Origin: Paucibacter aquatile
GTDB taxonomy: Bacteria; Pseudomonadota; Gammaproteobacteria; Burkholderiales; Burkholderiaceae_C
DNA length: 64,000 nucleotides
Assembly (NCBI RefSeq): GCF_002885975.1
Contig: NZ_POSP01000003.1
Coordinates: forward strand, 1,240,001-1,304,000
Reading direction: 5' to 3'
Position numbers and translations under genes: made by a program. A model generated the notes under the pieces. It was given only the letters and a program-made list of their open reading frames with translations, made no database searches and was not told the DNA's origin. Shown here piece by piece: positions 33,545 to 42,056 of this stretch (its first letter is position 1; every line of letters starts with the position of its first letter).

Positions 33545-34981
33545 ATGAGTGCCAAATTGAAAGTTGCCGGCTGGCTCGCTCTGGGCGCCGTTGCAGGCGC
33601 GTTGACCACGATGCAATTGCAGGCCAATGCCCGCAGCAGTCTCTCGCCGCTGCCGCTGGAAGAGCTGCAACAGCTCGCCGCCGTGTTCGGCATGGTCAAG
33701 TCCGATTACGTCGAACCGGTCGATGAGAAAAAGCTGATCAACGACGCCATCGCCGGCATGGTGTCCGGCCTGGACCCACATTCGCAGTTCTTCGACAAGA
33801 AGAACTTCAAGGAATTCCGCGAAGGCACGACCGGCAAATTCGTCGGTGTGGGCATCGAGATCGGGATGGAGGACGGTCTGGTCAAGATCGTCTCGCCGAT
33901 CGAAGGTTCGCCCGCCTTCCGCGCCGGCCTCAAGAGCGGCGACCTGATCAGCAAGATCGACGACACCCTGGTGCGAGGCCTGGGCCTGGACCAGGCCGTC
34001 AAGCGCATGCGCGGTGAGCTCAACACCAAGGTGCAGCTGACCATTTACCGCAAGAGCGAGAACCGCAGCTTCCCCGTCACCATCGTGCGCGAAGAAATCC
34101 GCGCCCAGAGCGTACGCGGCAAAGTGGTGGAGCCCGGCTACGCTTGGCTGCGAGTGAGCCAGTTCCAGGACCGCACGGTCGAAGACTTCGCCAAGAAGCT
34201 GGAAGAGATCTACAAGCAAGAGCCCAATCTCAAGGGTCTGGTGCTGGACCTGCGCAACGACCCGGGCGGCCTGCTGGAGGCCTCGGTGGCGATTTCTTCG
34301 GCCTTCCTGAGCAAGGATGTCGAAGTGGTCAGCACCAACGGCCAGATCGCCGACTCCAAGGCCAGCTTCAAGGCCAGCCCCGATTACTACCTGCGCCGCG
34401 GCGGCAACGACCCGCTCAAGCGCCTGCCGGCCGCACTGAAAAAAGTACCGCTGGTGGTGCTGGTCAACGAAGGCTCGGCCTCGGCCAGCGAGATCGTCGC
34501 CGGCGCCCTGCAAGACCACAAGCGTGCGCTGATCATGGGTGCCCAGACCTTCGGCAAGGGCTCGGTGCAGACCGTGCGCCAGCTGAGCCCGGACACGGCC
34601 CTCAAGATCACCACCGCGCGCTACTACACGCCGAGCGGCCGCTCCATCCAGGCCACGGGCATCGTGCCCGACATCCAGCTGGACGAAACCGCCGAAGGCA
34701 ATGTCTTCGCCGCCCTGCGCACCCGCGAAGCCGATCTGGAAAAGCACCTGGGCGGCAAGGACGAGGTCAAGGATGAAGCCCGCGAAAAGGCCCGCGAGGA
34801 AGCGCGCCAGAAGCTGGAAGCCGAGTACGCCAAGAAGAACGAGCCGCCCAAGCCCCTGCCCGAGTTCGGCAGCGCCGAGGACTTCCAGCTGGCGCAAGCC
34901 CTGAACCAGCTCAAGGGCCAGCCGGTGCTGGTGTCCAAGACTGCGGTGGAACGCAAGGCCGAGGCCAAGACGGCCGAGTAA
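33545..34981 (+). CDS. ctpA: Carboxy-terminal processing protease (S41, CtpA/Prc family)
   Basis: The product has 478 residues. An N-terminal signal or anchor (about 7-27) precedes a PDZ domain (about 85-170, GVGIEIGMEDGLVKIVSPIEGSPAFRAGLKSGD). The S41 core contains GSASASEIVAGALQD and TFGKGSVQ. S313 and K338 are spaced by 25 residues, as in the Ser-Lys dyad of E. coli Prc. The tail (about 390-440) is charged and helical. CtpA enzymes trim periplasmic proteins and often peptidoglycan hydrolases. It is followed by moeB after a terminator, an arrangement common in Burkholderiales. Confidence 0.94.
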   Translation: MSAKLKVAGWLALGAVAGALTTMQLQANARSSLSPLPLEELQQLAAVFGMVKSDYVEPVDEKKLINDAIAGMVSGLDPHSQFFDKKNFKEFREGTTGKFVGVGIEIGMEDGLVKIVSPIEGSPAFRAGLKSGDLISKIDDTLVRGLGLDQAVKRMRGELNTKVQLTIYRKSENRSFPVTIVREEIRAQSVRGKVVEPGYAWLRVSQFQDRTVEDFAKKLEEIYKQEPNLKGLVLDLRNDPGGLLEASVAISSAFLSKDVEVVSTNGQIADSKASFKASPDYYLRRGGNDPLKRLPAALKKVPLVVLVNEGSASASEIVAGALQDHKRALIMGAQTFGKGSVQTVRQLSPDTALKITTARYYTPSGRSIQATGIVPDIQLDETAEGNVFAALRTREADLEKHLGGKDEVKDEAREKAREEARQKLEAEYAKKNEPPKPLPEFGSAEDFQLAQALNQLKGQPVLVSKTAVERKAEAKTAE

Positions 34982-34999
34982 GCCCAGCTCCCCCGATCA

Positions 35000-35024
35000 G
35001 GCCCGCCCTCCAGCGGGCCTTTTT
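35000..35024 (+). terminator. Rho-independent terminator between ctpA-like gene and moeB
   Basis: A seven-pair stem GGCCCGC/GCGGGCC with a six-base loop is followed by five T residues. It lies 18 bp after the protease stop. Confidence 0.85.
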
Positions 35025-35052
35025 CATGGGCGCCGCGCGCTATGCTCGGGCC

Positions 35053-35805
35053 ATGAACGACGAACAGTTGCTGCGCTACTCGCGCCACATCCTGCTGGAC
35101 GAGATCGGCATCGAAGGCCAGCAGCGCCTGCTGCAATCCCGGGCTCTGATCATCGGCGCCGGCGGCCTCGGTTCACCGGCCGCGCTCTATCTGGCCTCCG
35201 CTGGCGTCGGCCACATCAGCTTGGTCGATGACGACACGGTCGAGCTGACCAATCTGCAGCGCCAGATCGCCCACACGCAAGCGCGCATCGGCCGCCCCAA
35301 GGTCGAATCGGCCGCCGAAGCCATGGCCGCCATCAACCCGGATCCCCAGCTGCGCACGCTGCAGATGCGCGCCGATGCCGGCTTGCTCGATGAGTGGGTG
35401 GGCAGCGCCGATGTGGTGCTGGATTGCTGCGACAACTTCGCCACCCGCCAGGCGGTCAACCGCGCCTGCGTGCGCCACGGCGTGCCCCTGGTGTCGGGCG
35501 CCGCCACCGGCTGGCATGGCCAGATCAGCGTCTACGACAGCCGCAGCGGCCACGCGCCCTGCTACGCCTGCCTGTTCCCGCCCGACAGCCGCTTTGAAGA
35601 GGCCCACTGCGCCCTCATGGGCGTGCTGGCGCCGCTGGTGGGCATCATCGGCAGCATGCAGGCCGCCGAGGCCCTGAAAGTGCTGCTGGGTGCCGGTGAG
35701 CCCTTGTCCGGCCGCCTGCTGATGCTGGACGGCAAACGCATGGAATGGAGCGAAATACTCGTGCAGAAAGACCCCGGCTGCAGCGTTTGCCAACGCAGCG
35801 CCTGA
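35053..35805 (+). CDS. moeB: HesA/MoeB/ThiF-family adenylyltransferase
   Basis: The product has 250 residues from the ATG at 35053, where the conserved MNDEQLLRYSRHILLDEIG begins. It has the ATP-binding GAGGLGSPAALYLASAGVG, the SLVDDDTVELTNLQRQ motif, and two zinc CxxC pairs (CYAC and CSVC). These enzymes adenylate the C-terminal Gly-Gly of MoaD or ThiS for molybdopterin or thiazole synthesis; MoeB and ThiF cannot be told apart reliably here, and there is no rhodanese extension. It is separated from the upstream protease by a terminator and so has its own promoter or is read through. Confidence 0.9.
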   Translation: MNDEQLLRYSRHILLDEIGIEGQQRLLQSRALIIGAGGLGSPAALYLASAGVGHISLVDDDTVELTNLQRQIAHTQARIGRPKVESAAEAMAAINPDPQLRTLQMRADAGLLDEWVGSADVVLDCCDNFATRQAVNRACVRHGVPLVSGAATGWHGQISVYDSRSGHAPCYACLFPPDSRFEEAHCALMGVLAPLVGIIGSMQAAEALKVLLGAGEPLSGRLLMLDGKRMEWSEILVQKDPGCSVCQRSA

Positions 35806-35947
35806 CCGAAACACACACGAAACATCGATTTCCAAGAAATTTACGAAAGAAAATTCTTCGCAGCTTCCCGTAAGCTGCCGCCCGGCGGTGACACACCGCC
35901 TCTGACTTGCCGAAGCGGCTTCCAACACGCCGCGGCCATGACCCGAT

Positions 35948-36853
35948 ATGAGCAACAAGCGCAAACCCCTGATCGCCCGCAATTTCCCCAGCGCCAAGGA
36001 AGAAGTCCAGGAAGCGCGGCGCGGCGTGCCGCAGCCCAACTACGACCAGCCCGGTAGCGCCTACCGCCTGGCCTTTGACGACAACGAGTTCCTGCTGCGC
36101 GACGATCTGCGCCCGGTGCGCATGCAGCTGGAGCTGCTCAAGCCCGAGCTGATCCAGCAGGAGCTGGGCATCAAGTCCACCATCGTGATGTTCGGCAGCG
36201 CCCGCATCCTGCCGCGCGAAGCGGCCGAGCAGAAGGTCGAACAAGCCCGCCAGAGCAACGACGCCGAGGCGCTCAAACGCGCCGAGATGCAGCTCACCAT
36301 GAGCCATTACTACGAGGAAGCGCGGCGCTTTGCGAGCCTGGTCACCACCGTCTCCACCCAGCGCCACAACCCGATCTATGTGGTCACTGGCGGCGGCCCC
36401 GGCATCATGGAAGCGGGCAACCGCGGCGCCTACGAGGTGGGCGGCAAGAGCATCGGCCTGAACATCGTGCTGCCACACGAGCAGCACCCCAACCCCTACA
36501 TCACGCCGGAGCTGTGCTTCCGCTTCCACTACTTCGCCCTGCGCAAGATGCATTTCCTGATGCGCTCGGTGGCCCTGGTCTGCTTCCCCGGCGGCTTTGG
36601 CACGCTGGACGAGCTGTTCGAGACCATGACGCTGATCCAGACGGGCAAGAGCCGGCGCCGGCCCATCCTGATGTTCGGCCGCGAGTTCTGGACCCGTTTG
36701 ATCAATTTCGACTGGCTGGTCGAGACCGGCATGATCAGCCCTGGCGACGAGAAGCTCTTCCATTTCGTCGAGAGCGCCGAGGAAGCCTGGGCCCTGCTCG
36801 AATCGGAATACGACATGAACCCCGGGGCGCTCGACTGCGACGCGGCCGACTGA
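35948..36853 (+). CDS. LOG-family protein (TIGR00730-like nucleoside 5'-monophosphate phosphoribohydrolase)
   Basis: The product has 301 residues. The family motifs are clear: TGGGPGIMEAGNRGAYEVGG and CFPGGFGTLDELFE (the PGGxGTxxE nucleotide/phosphoribosyl site), with a catalytic-type Arg nearby in MRSVALVC. These proteins, once called lysine decarboxylase-like, split nucleoside monophosphates into base and ribose-phosphate. This is the longer bacterial form with an N-terminal extension of about 75 residues. Arginase follows 49 bp downstream and may be in the same transcript. Confidence 0.88.
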   Translation: MSNKRKPLIARNFPSAKEEVQEARRGVPQPNYDQPGSAYRLAFDDNEFLLRDDLRPVRMQLELLKPELIQQELGIKSTIVMFGSARILPREAAEQKVEQARQSNDAEALKRAEMQLTMSHYYEEARRFASLVTTVSTQRHNPIYVVTGGGPGIMEAGNRGAYEVGGKSIGLNIVLPHEQHPNPYITPELCFRFHYFALRKMHFLMRSVALVCFPGGFGTLDELFETMTLIQTGKSRRRPILMFGREFWTRLINFDWLVETGMISPGDEKLFHFVESAEEAWALLESEYDMNPGALDCDAAD

Positions 36854-36902
36854 CACCGTCTTCCCCGACCCACCCCACACATAACAACACAGGACCACTG
36901 AC

Positions 36903-37823
36903 ATGACCACACTTCGATCCGTCTCCCTGATCGGCGCGCCCACCGACATCGGTGCGGGTGCACGCGGTGCCAGCATGGGCCCGGAAGCCCTGCGCGTGGC
37001 CGACCTGGCCGCGGCGCTGCAGAGCCACGGCGTCGATGTGCTGGACCGTGGCAACCTCAGCGGCCCGTCCAACCCCTGGCTGCCGCCGGTCGATGGTTAC
37101 CGCCATCTGAACGAGGTGACGGCCTGGAACCAGACCGTGCACGATGCAGTCTATGCCGAGCTCAAGACCGGCCGCATGCCCATCCTGCTCGGCGGTGACC
37201 ACTGCCTGGGTCTGGGCTCGATCAGCGCCGTGGCACGGCACTGCCGCGATGTGGGCAAGAAGCTGCGCGTGCTCTGGCTGGACGCCCACGCCGACTTCAA
37301 CACCAGCGCCCTCACGCCCAGCGGCAACATCCACGGCATGCCGGTCGCCTGCCTGTGCGGCTTTGGACCGCAGCAGCTGATCGAGATCGGCGGCAAGGTG
37401 CCGGCCATCAGCCCCAAGTGGGTGCGTCAGATCGGCATCCGCAGCGTGGACGCCGGCGAAAAGCGCTTCGTCAACGAGCAGGAGCTGGAAGTCTTCGACA
37501 TGCGCTACATCGACGAGATGGGCATGCGCCACACCATGGAGCTGGCCCTGGCCACGCTGGACGCCAACACCCATCTGCATGTCAGCTTCGACGTCGACTT
37601 CCTCGACCCCGACATCGCCCCCGGCGTGGGCACCACCGTGCCCGGCGGCCCGACCTACCGCGAAGCCCAGCTCTGCATGGAAATGATCGCCGACACCGGC
37701 TTCCTGGCCTCGCTGGACGTGATGGAGCTGAACCCGGCGCTGGACCTGCAGAACAAGACGGCCAAGGTGGCGGTGGATTTGATCGAATCTCTCTTCGGCA
37801 AATCCACCCTCATGCGCAAGTAA
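36903..37823 (+). CDS. rocF: Arginase
   Basis: The product has 306 residues, normal for arginase. Manganese-binding motifs are GGDHCLGLGS, WLDAHADFN and VSFDVDFLDPDIAPG, and the N-terminal substrate-specific segment GARGASMGPEALR fits arginase and not agmatinase. It hydrolyses arginine to ornithine and urea. It is preceded by ACAACACAGGACCACTGAC with AGGAC as a plausible ribosome-binding site 8 nt upstream. With the Hut locus in the same window, it adds to amino-acid nitrogen catabolism. Confidence 0.94.
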   Translation: MTTLRSVSLIGAPTDIGAGARGASMGPEALRVADLAAALQSHGVDVLDRGNLSGPSNPWLPPVDGYRHLNEVTAWNQTVHDAVYAELKTGRMPILLGGDHCLGLGSISAVARHCRDVGKKLRVLWLDAHADFNTSALTPSGNIHGMPVACLCGFGPQQLIEIGGKVPAISPKWVRQIGIRSVDAGEKRFVNEQELEVFDMRYIDEMGMRHTMELALATLDANTHLHVSFDVDFLDPDIAPGVGTTVPGGPTYREAQLCMEMIADTGFLASLDVMELNPALDLQNKTAKVAVDLIESLFGKSTLMRK

Positions 37824-37905
37824 GTAAGGCTGATCGACCGGGACTCGGCGGCGCCGCGGGATGCGAGCACCGCCGAATCGGCGCCTCAGGTGCCCTACAG
37901 GCCAA

Positions 37906-38427
37906 TCAGGAGGCCGCAGGCTCCAGTGTCGCCAGCAAGGCCACCAAGCCAGCATCCAGGGCGCGCCACTCGCTGCTCTTGAGCGGCGCCAGAATCGCCT
38001 CTTCGTTGGCGACATGAGCCTCCACCGCCTGATCGATCAGGGCCAAACCCTGAGGTGACAGGCGCAGCAGCAGGCTGCGTGCATCTTCCGGGTTAGGTAC
38101 CCGCTCTACCCAGCCGGCGGATTCCAGGCGCTGCATGCGATGGGTCATGGTGCCCGAGCTCACCATCAGGGAATTGAGCAGAGCCGAGGGCGAGAGGCAA
38201 TAGGGCTCGCCGGAGCGCCGCAAAGTGGCCAGGACATCGAACTCCCAGGCACTCAAGCCGAACTGCTCGAACCTAGCCTCCAGCCGGCGCTGCAGCAGTT
38301 GTGCGCAACGCTTCAAGCGGCCAATCGTGGCCATGGCTTCCAGTGCCAGATCCGGCCGCTCTAACCGCCACTGCTTCAGGATGCGATCGACTGCGTCCTC
38401 CGCGCCAGCGCTTGTCTCTCGTGCCAT
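37906..38427 (-). CDS. MarR-family transcriptional repressor
   Basis: The product has 173 residues. The winged-helix core (about 55-140) includes LSAWEFDVLATLRRSG, PSALLNSLMVSSGTMTHRMQRLESAGWVERV and the wing NPEDARSLLLRLSPQG. N-terminal and C-terminal helices form the dimer interface. It is divergent from an EamA exporter gene, with two inverted repeats in the 72-bp gap. By analogy with similar pairs it represses both genes until it binds a phenolic or other small ligand. Confidence 0.93.
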   Translation of the reverse strand: MARETSAGAEDAVDRILKQWRLERPDLALEAMATIGRLKRCAQLLQRRLEARFEQFGLSAWEFDVLATLRRSGEPYCLSPSALLNSLMVSSGTMTHRMQRLESAGWVERVPNPEDARSLLLRLSPQGLALIDQAVEAHVANEEAILAPLKSSEWRALDAGLVALLATLEPAAS

Positions 38428-38444
38428 GGCCTGGTCTCCAAATT

Positions 38445-38460
38445 ATCTTGACTTCAAGAT
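38445..38460. promoter_or_regulatory. MarR operator, copy 1
   Basis: ATCTTGACTTCAAGAT has 7-bp perfect inverted arms around CT. It lies 18 bp before the MarR start codon. Confidence 0.75.
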
Positions 38461-38473
38461 TATCTCCTGCGAT

Positions 38474-38497
38474 ATTTATCTTGAATTCAAGATAAAT
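38474..38497. promoter_or_regulatory. MarR operator, copy 2 (24-bp perfect palindrome)
   Basis: The 24-bp stretch is fully self-complementary, with core ATCTTGAATTCAAGAT equal to copy 1 except for the two central bases. It ends 2 nt before the EamA ATG, so repressor bound here would block both transcription and ribosome entry. Centres of the two copies are 33 bp apart. Confidence 0.8.
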
Positions 38498-38499
38498 TC

Positions 38500-39393
38500 A
38501 TGAAACCAAACGCGACAAACACGCCGCTCGGCACGCAGCTCTTGCTGACCGCTATCGCCCCTCTCATTTGGGGCACGACCTATCTGGTGACCAGTGAATG
38601 GCTGCCAGCCGGCCGCCCCTTCACCGCCGCCGCCCTGCGCTGCCTGCCAGCGGGGCTCTTGCTGCTGCTGTGCTTTCGCCAGTGGCCGAGACGCCAAGAC
38701 TGGGGTCCGCTGGCCCTGCTTTCAGCGCTCAATATCGGCGCCTTCCAGGCCTTGCTCTTCGTGGCCGCCTACCGCCTGCCCGGCGGCGTGGCGGCGGTGT
38801 TGGGCGCCATCCAGCCACTCTTGGTGATGGCCATGGCCTGGGCGATGGATGGCCGGAGGCCGCGCCGCCTGGCCCTGGCAGCCGGCACGGGCGGAGTGCT
38901 GAGCATGGCCGCCTTGCTGCTGGCACCCGGGGCGGCCTGGGATGCCATGGGTGTGAGCGCAGCCCTGGCTGGCGCCGCCTGCATGGCGGCAGGCACGTTT
39001 CTGTCACGACACTGGCGCATCGATTTGCCGGTGCTGCCTCTGACGGGCTGGCAGCTGCTGCTCGGTGGCTTGATGTTGCTGCCCTTGGCGCTCTGGCTGG
39101 ACCCGGCGCTGACGCAGATCAGCGCGAGCGAAGCCGGCGCCTACCTCTACCTCAGCTTGATCGGCACCTTGCTGAGCTACGCCCTGTGGTTCCGCGGCCT
39201 GCGCTTGCTGCCACCCGTTTCGGTGGCATCCCTGGGCTTGCTGAGCCCGCTGTGCGCCGTGCTGCTGGGCTGGCTCTGGTTGGATCAAGGCCTCAGCCCG
39301 ATCGGCGCGCTGGGTTTTCTGGGCGTGCTGATCAGCATCGCGTTGGTTCAGCGCGCCAGCCTGAGCAGCGCAGCACCTGGCACCAAGGCTTGA
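38500..39393 (+). CDS. EamA-family (DMT superfamily) transporter
   Basis: The product has 297 residues with ten hydrophobic helices in two repeats of five, the standard EamA layout. It includes IAPLIWGTTYLVTSEWLPAG in the first repeat and LIGTLLSYALWFRGLRLLPP with SVASLGLLSPLCAVLLGWLW in the second. Such proteins export amino acids, drugs or metabolites. Its start lies just behind a MarR operator, so it is most likely a MarR-controlled effluxer. A nitroreductase-family gene follows 69 bp downstream and may be co-regulated. Confidence 0.9.
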   Translation: MKPNATNTPLGTQLLLTAIAPLIWGTTYLVTSEWLPAGRPFTAAALRCLPAGLLLLLCFRQWPRRQDWGPLALLSALNIGAFQALLFVAAYRLPGGVAAVLGAIQPLLVMAMAWAMDGRRPRRLALAAGTGGVLSMAALLLAPGAAWDAMGVSAALAGAACMAAGTFLSRHWRIDLPVLPLTGWQLLLGGLMLLPLALWLDPALTQISASEAGAYLYLSLIGTLLSYALWFRGLRLLPPVSVASLGLLSPLCAVLLGWLWLDQGLSPIGALGFLGVLISIALVQRASLSSAAPGTKA

Positions 39394-39462
39394 CGGCGAT
39401 GTGCAACGCAAGCTCCTTCCATGTCTACTTTCTCACTCCCGGCTCAAAGCCCCACACATGCC

Positions 39463-40074
39463 ATGAACATCCAGACCTTGATTGAACAACGCGCCTCCAG
39501 CAACCACTTTGATCGACATCGCAGCTTGAGCCCTGCCCAGATCGAGTTGCTGGCCAGCTTGGCCGGGCGGGCGCCCTCGGCCTTTCATTTGCAAAACTGG
39601 CAGTTCATCGCCGTGCAGACCGTCGAGGCCAAGGCCCGGCTAGCGAAGCTGGCCTATGGCCAGCACAAGGTCGAAGACGCCGCTGTCACCTTCATCATCT
39701 GTGGCACCCTGAACGCCCACCGCCAGCTGGCGCAGACTCTGGAGCCCATGGTCGCTGCCGGGCAGTTGCCAGCCACCGTCAGCCAGAGCTGGCAGCAGAT
39801 GGCCACCGCCGCGCTGGAGCAGCAAGCGCAGGCGCAACGCGACGAGGCGATTCGCTCCGCCTCCCTGGCGGCCATGACCTTGATGCTGGCCGCCGAGGGG
39901 ATGGGGCTGGCGTCCTGCCCCATGAGCGGCTTCGATGCCCAAGGACTGAGCCTGGCTTTTGGCTTGGCGCCTGAGGTCCTGCCGGTGATGCTGCTGCCGG
40001 TCGGCTACTCCGCCGAAGGCAACTGGCCGCAGAAGCCGCGCAAACCACTGGCAGAGATTCTGCGTTTCGCTTGA
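39463..40074 (+). CDS. Nitroreductase-family flavoprotein
   Basis: The product has 203 residues from the ATG at 39463 (MNIQTLIEQRASSNHFD); an ATG at 39421 would add 14 residues, and neither has a strong ribosome-binding site. The FMN-binding pattern of the family is visible: RASSNHFD, then APSAFHLQNWQFIAV and, near the C-terminus, GLASCPMSGFDAQGL. These enzymes reduce nitroaromatics, quinones or similar acceptors with NAD(P)H. Being behind the MarR-controlled exporter, it may belong to the same detoxification response. Confidence 0.88.
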   Translation: MNIQTLIEQRASSNHFDRHRSLSPAQIELLASLAGRAPSAFHLQNWQFIAVQTVEAKARLAKLAYGQHKVEDAAVTFIICGTLNAHRQLAQTLEPMVAAGQLPATVSQSWQQMATAALEQQAQAQRDEAIRSASLAAMTLMLAAEGMGLASCPMSGFDAQGLSLAFGLAPEVLPVMLLPVGYSAEGNWPQKPRKPLAEILRFA

Positions 40075-40083
40075 GTCCCGTCT

Positions 40084-41061
40084 TCAGGGCAGGCTCAGCC
40101 ACTCGCCTTCATCCACACGCAGCTGGCGGATGTCCTCGCCCTCGAAGGCGTAGGTCAGCGTCAGCTGCTTGCGCCGGCCCGGTGAGGGATCACCGCCCAT
40201 GGAGCCGTTGTCCACCCGCAGGCGCAGGCTGTTGCGCTGAATCCGGGCGCGCAGCAGATCGCTGACGTCGGCGCTGCGGCCACCCTCGCCGTAGCGCGCG
40301 CTGATGATGCGCAGGGGCCGATATCCCGGCCGCGGCGGGCCGCTGTCGTCCTCGCGCCAAGGGCCACCCGAGCCCCAGCCCAGGAACATCTCGCCGTCGA
40401 TCCAGCTGCCTTCCTCATACTCGAAGCGGCGCTGGCGGCCGCTGGGCGTGCGCGTGTCCAGCCACAAGGTCTTGCGTCGCCCGGGCGCCGGATCGGCGCC
40501 GCCGAACAAGTCGTTGACCACCCGCACGCGCCGGTCGCGCCGTGCTACGCGGCGCAGCTCCTGCGTCACATCGATCTGATGGCGTTCGGTGCCATAGAGC
40601 GCGCGCACGATCTCATAACGCCCATCATCGTGACCACGTCCACCGCCGTGTGAACCCGGATCGCGGTGCTCGATGTAATCCCAGCTGCCACCCTCGGCGT
40701 GCCCCCAGTCGCCCTGACGCCAGCCGATGAAGTGGCTGCCATCGACCAGGCTGTACTCGGCATACTCGAACAGGCGCCGCTGCCCGTCCCGATCGCGGGT
40801 CATGATGCGCAAGGTCTTGCGTTCGCCGGGATCGGGGTCCACACCCAGCACCTCGTTGTTGACCTGGAAATGACCATCCCGGCGAGCGAGGCGACGCAGC
40901 TGCGCGCTGACGTCGACATGATTCTGCGCCGTGCCGTATCGGGCATGGAGGATCAGGTAATCGCCCTCATCCCAGGAATCACGGTCGCGTGCCCGAGCCG
41001 CAGGCAAGGCGCCCAGACACAAGGCGGCGCCCATCATTCGTACAAAGCGCTGTCGTTTCAC
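40084..41061 (-). CDS. Secreted protein with three DUF3395-like repeats
   Basis: The product has 325 residues from a GTG at 41061, with GAGAGG 7 nt upstream. A signal peptide (1 to about 25, ALCLGALPAARA) is followed by three copies of an approximately 80-residue unit at 35-114, 149-229 and 250-325. Each unit has A-x-YG, D-V-(S/T)-x-x-L, a V-(N/D)-N/D segment, DP-x-PG-x-(R)K-x-L, and an acidic E-(Y/G)...G-x-x-x-x(G/L) end. This matches the domain found at the C-terminus of DnaJC11-like proteins (DUF3395), but here it is triplicated and exported. Function is unknown; calling it a binding or scaffolding domain would be guesswork. Confidence 0.78.
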   Translation of the reverse strand: MKRQRFVRMMGAALCLGALPAARARDRDSWDEGDYLILHARYGTAQNHVDVSAQLRRLARRDGHFQVNNEVLGVDPDPGERKTLRIMTRDRDGQRRLFEYAEYSLVDGSHFIGWRQGDWGHAEGGSWDYIEHRDPGSHGGGRGHDDGRYEIVRALYGTERHQIDVTQELRRVARRDRRVRVVNDLFGGADPAPGRRKTLWLDTRTPSGRQRRFEYEEGSWIDGEMFLGWGSGGPWREDDSGPPRPGYRPLRIISARYGEGGRSADVSDLLRARIQRNSLRLRVDNGSMGGDPSPGRRKQLTLTYAFEGEDIRQLRVDEGEWLSLP

Positions 41062-41171
41062 AAACGTCCCTCTCGATGGTGGATTTTCTAGCGTCCCTGG
41101 CCTTGGCAACGCGGGCGCTCTGGACCGGGTTGTCATCGCGGCTGGGTGCAGCTGTTCGAATTTGTTTCAAA

Positions 41172-42008
41172 TCAGGCGCTGAGGATCCAACCTTCCAGCG
41201 GGTCCATTGCCGCCGGCAAGCCGTATCCGGGCTGGGTCTGCGCCCAGCCGGCCTGCATCAGGCACAGGACAGCGTCCAGCCGGTCGCCGCTGGCATCGTC
41301 GATCAAGGCCTCGCGCTGGCTGTGGCTGAGCTTGAGGCGCAGACCCAGGCGGCTGCGGCCCTGCTCCAGGGCATCGATCAAGTCTTTGCGGGCGATCAGG
41401 CGCTCCGGTGTCTGCTTGGCGCGCTCGTCGCTTTTGTAGCTGCGTCGGCCGAGAAACTCACGCGCCAGCAAGCCCGGGTAGGCCTCCAGTGCCACGCGTT
41501 GGCGGTCGCCCTCACACAGACCCGGCAGGTGCACGCCGGCCTGCAGCAGCACAGGCACACCCGCGTGAAGCATATAGGCCACCGGAGGGTTCACCCACTT
41601 CATGCTGGGCGAAGAGCCGGCCGGCAGGTCGCAGGCTCGGTGGGCGAACTTCTGGCCAGCCGGACGGGCGTCACAGAATGCAGCAAAGGTGGCGCGGATT
41701 TCGGCGCGGCTCAGGCCGCTGTAATGCGCCATCAAGGCCCGCCATTCCTGCGGCCAGCCCAGAGCCTGCACCAGCTCGCGCGGCAGGCCGAAGGGAAAGT
41801 CAAAGCCACCCAGCCAGGGTTCGGGCCGGCTCAGGAACTCGGACAGCTGAGCCAGGGTCTCAAAAGCCAGCAGACCATCCAGGCGCAAGACCTGACCCTG
41901 GCGGCGGCCCTGGGCCACGGTGATGGGCTTGCGGCGCGTCGGTGCGCTGCTGAAATCAAGCCCCAGCAAGGGGGAGTCGGACGAGGCCAAGGGCGCGCTA
42001 GAGTGCAT
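41172..42008 (-). CDS. DUF429-family protein
   Basis: The product has 278 residues from the ATG at 42008. It has the DUF429 pattern: LLGLDFSSAPTRRKPITVA at the start, GGFDFPFGLP in the first third, YPGLLAREFLG in the middle and DDASGDRLDAVLCLMQAGW near the end. The conserved acidic residues resemble an RNase H-like fold, and the family is suspected to contain nucleases, but no activity is proven. It is divergent from the S10 peptidase gene with a 48-bp gap. Confidence 0.8.
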   Translation of the reverse strand: MHSSAPLASSDSPLLGLDFSSAPTRRKPITVAQGRRQGQVLRLDGLLAFETLAQLSEFLSRPEPWLGGFDFPFGLPRELVQALGWPQEWRALMAHYSGLSRAEIRATFAAFCDARPAGQKFAHRACDLPAGSSPSMKWVNPPVAYMLHAGVPVLLQAGVHLPGLCEGDRQRVALEAYPGLLAREFLGRRSYKSDERAKQTPERLIARKDLIDALEQGRSRLGLRLKLSHSQREALIDDASGDRLDAVLCLMQAGWAQTQPGYGLPAAMDPLEGWILSA

Positions 42009-42056
42009 GGGCCACACTCTAATCGCCCCGCCACGCCCACCCCACAAAGGAAAGCC

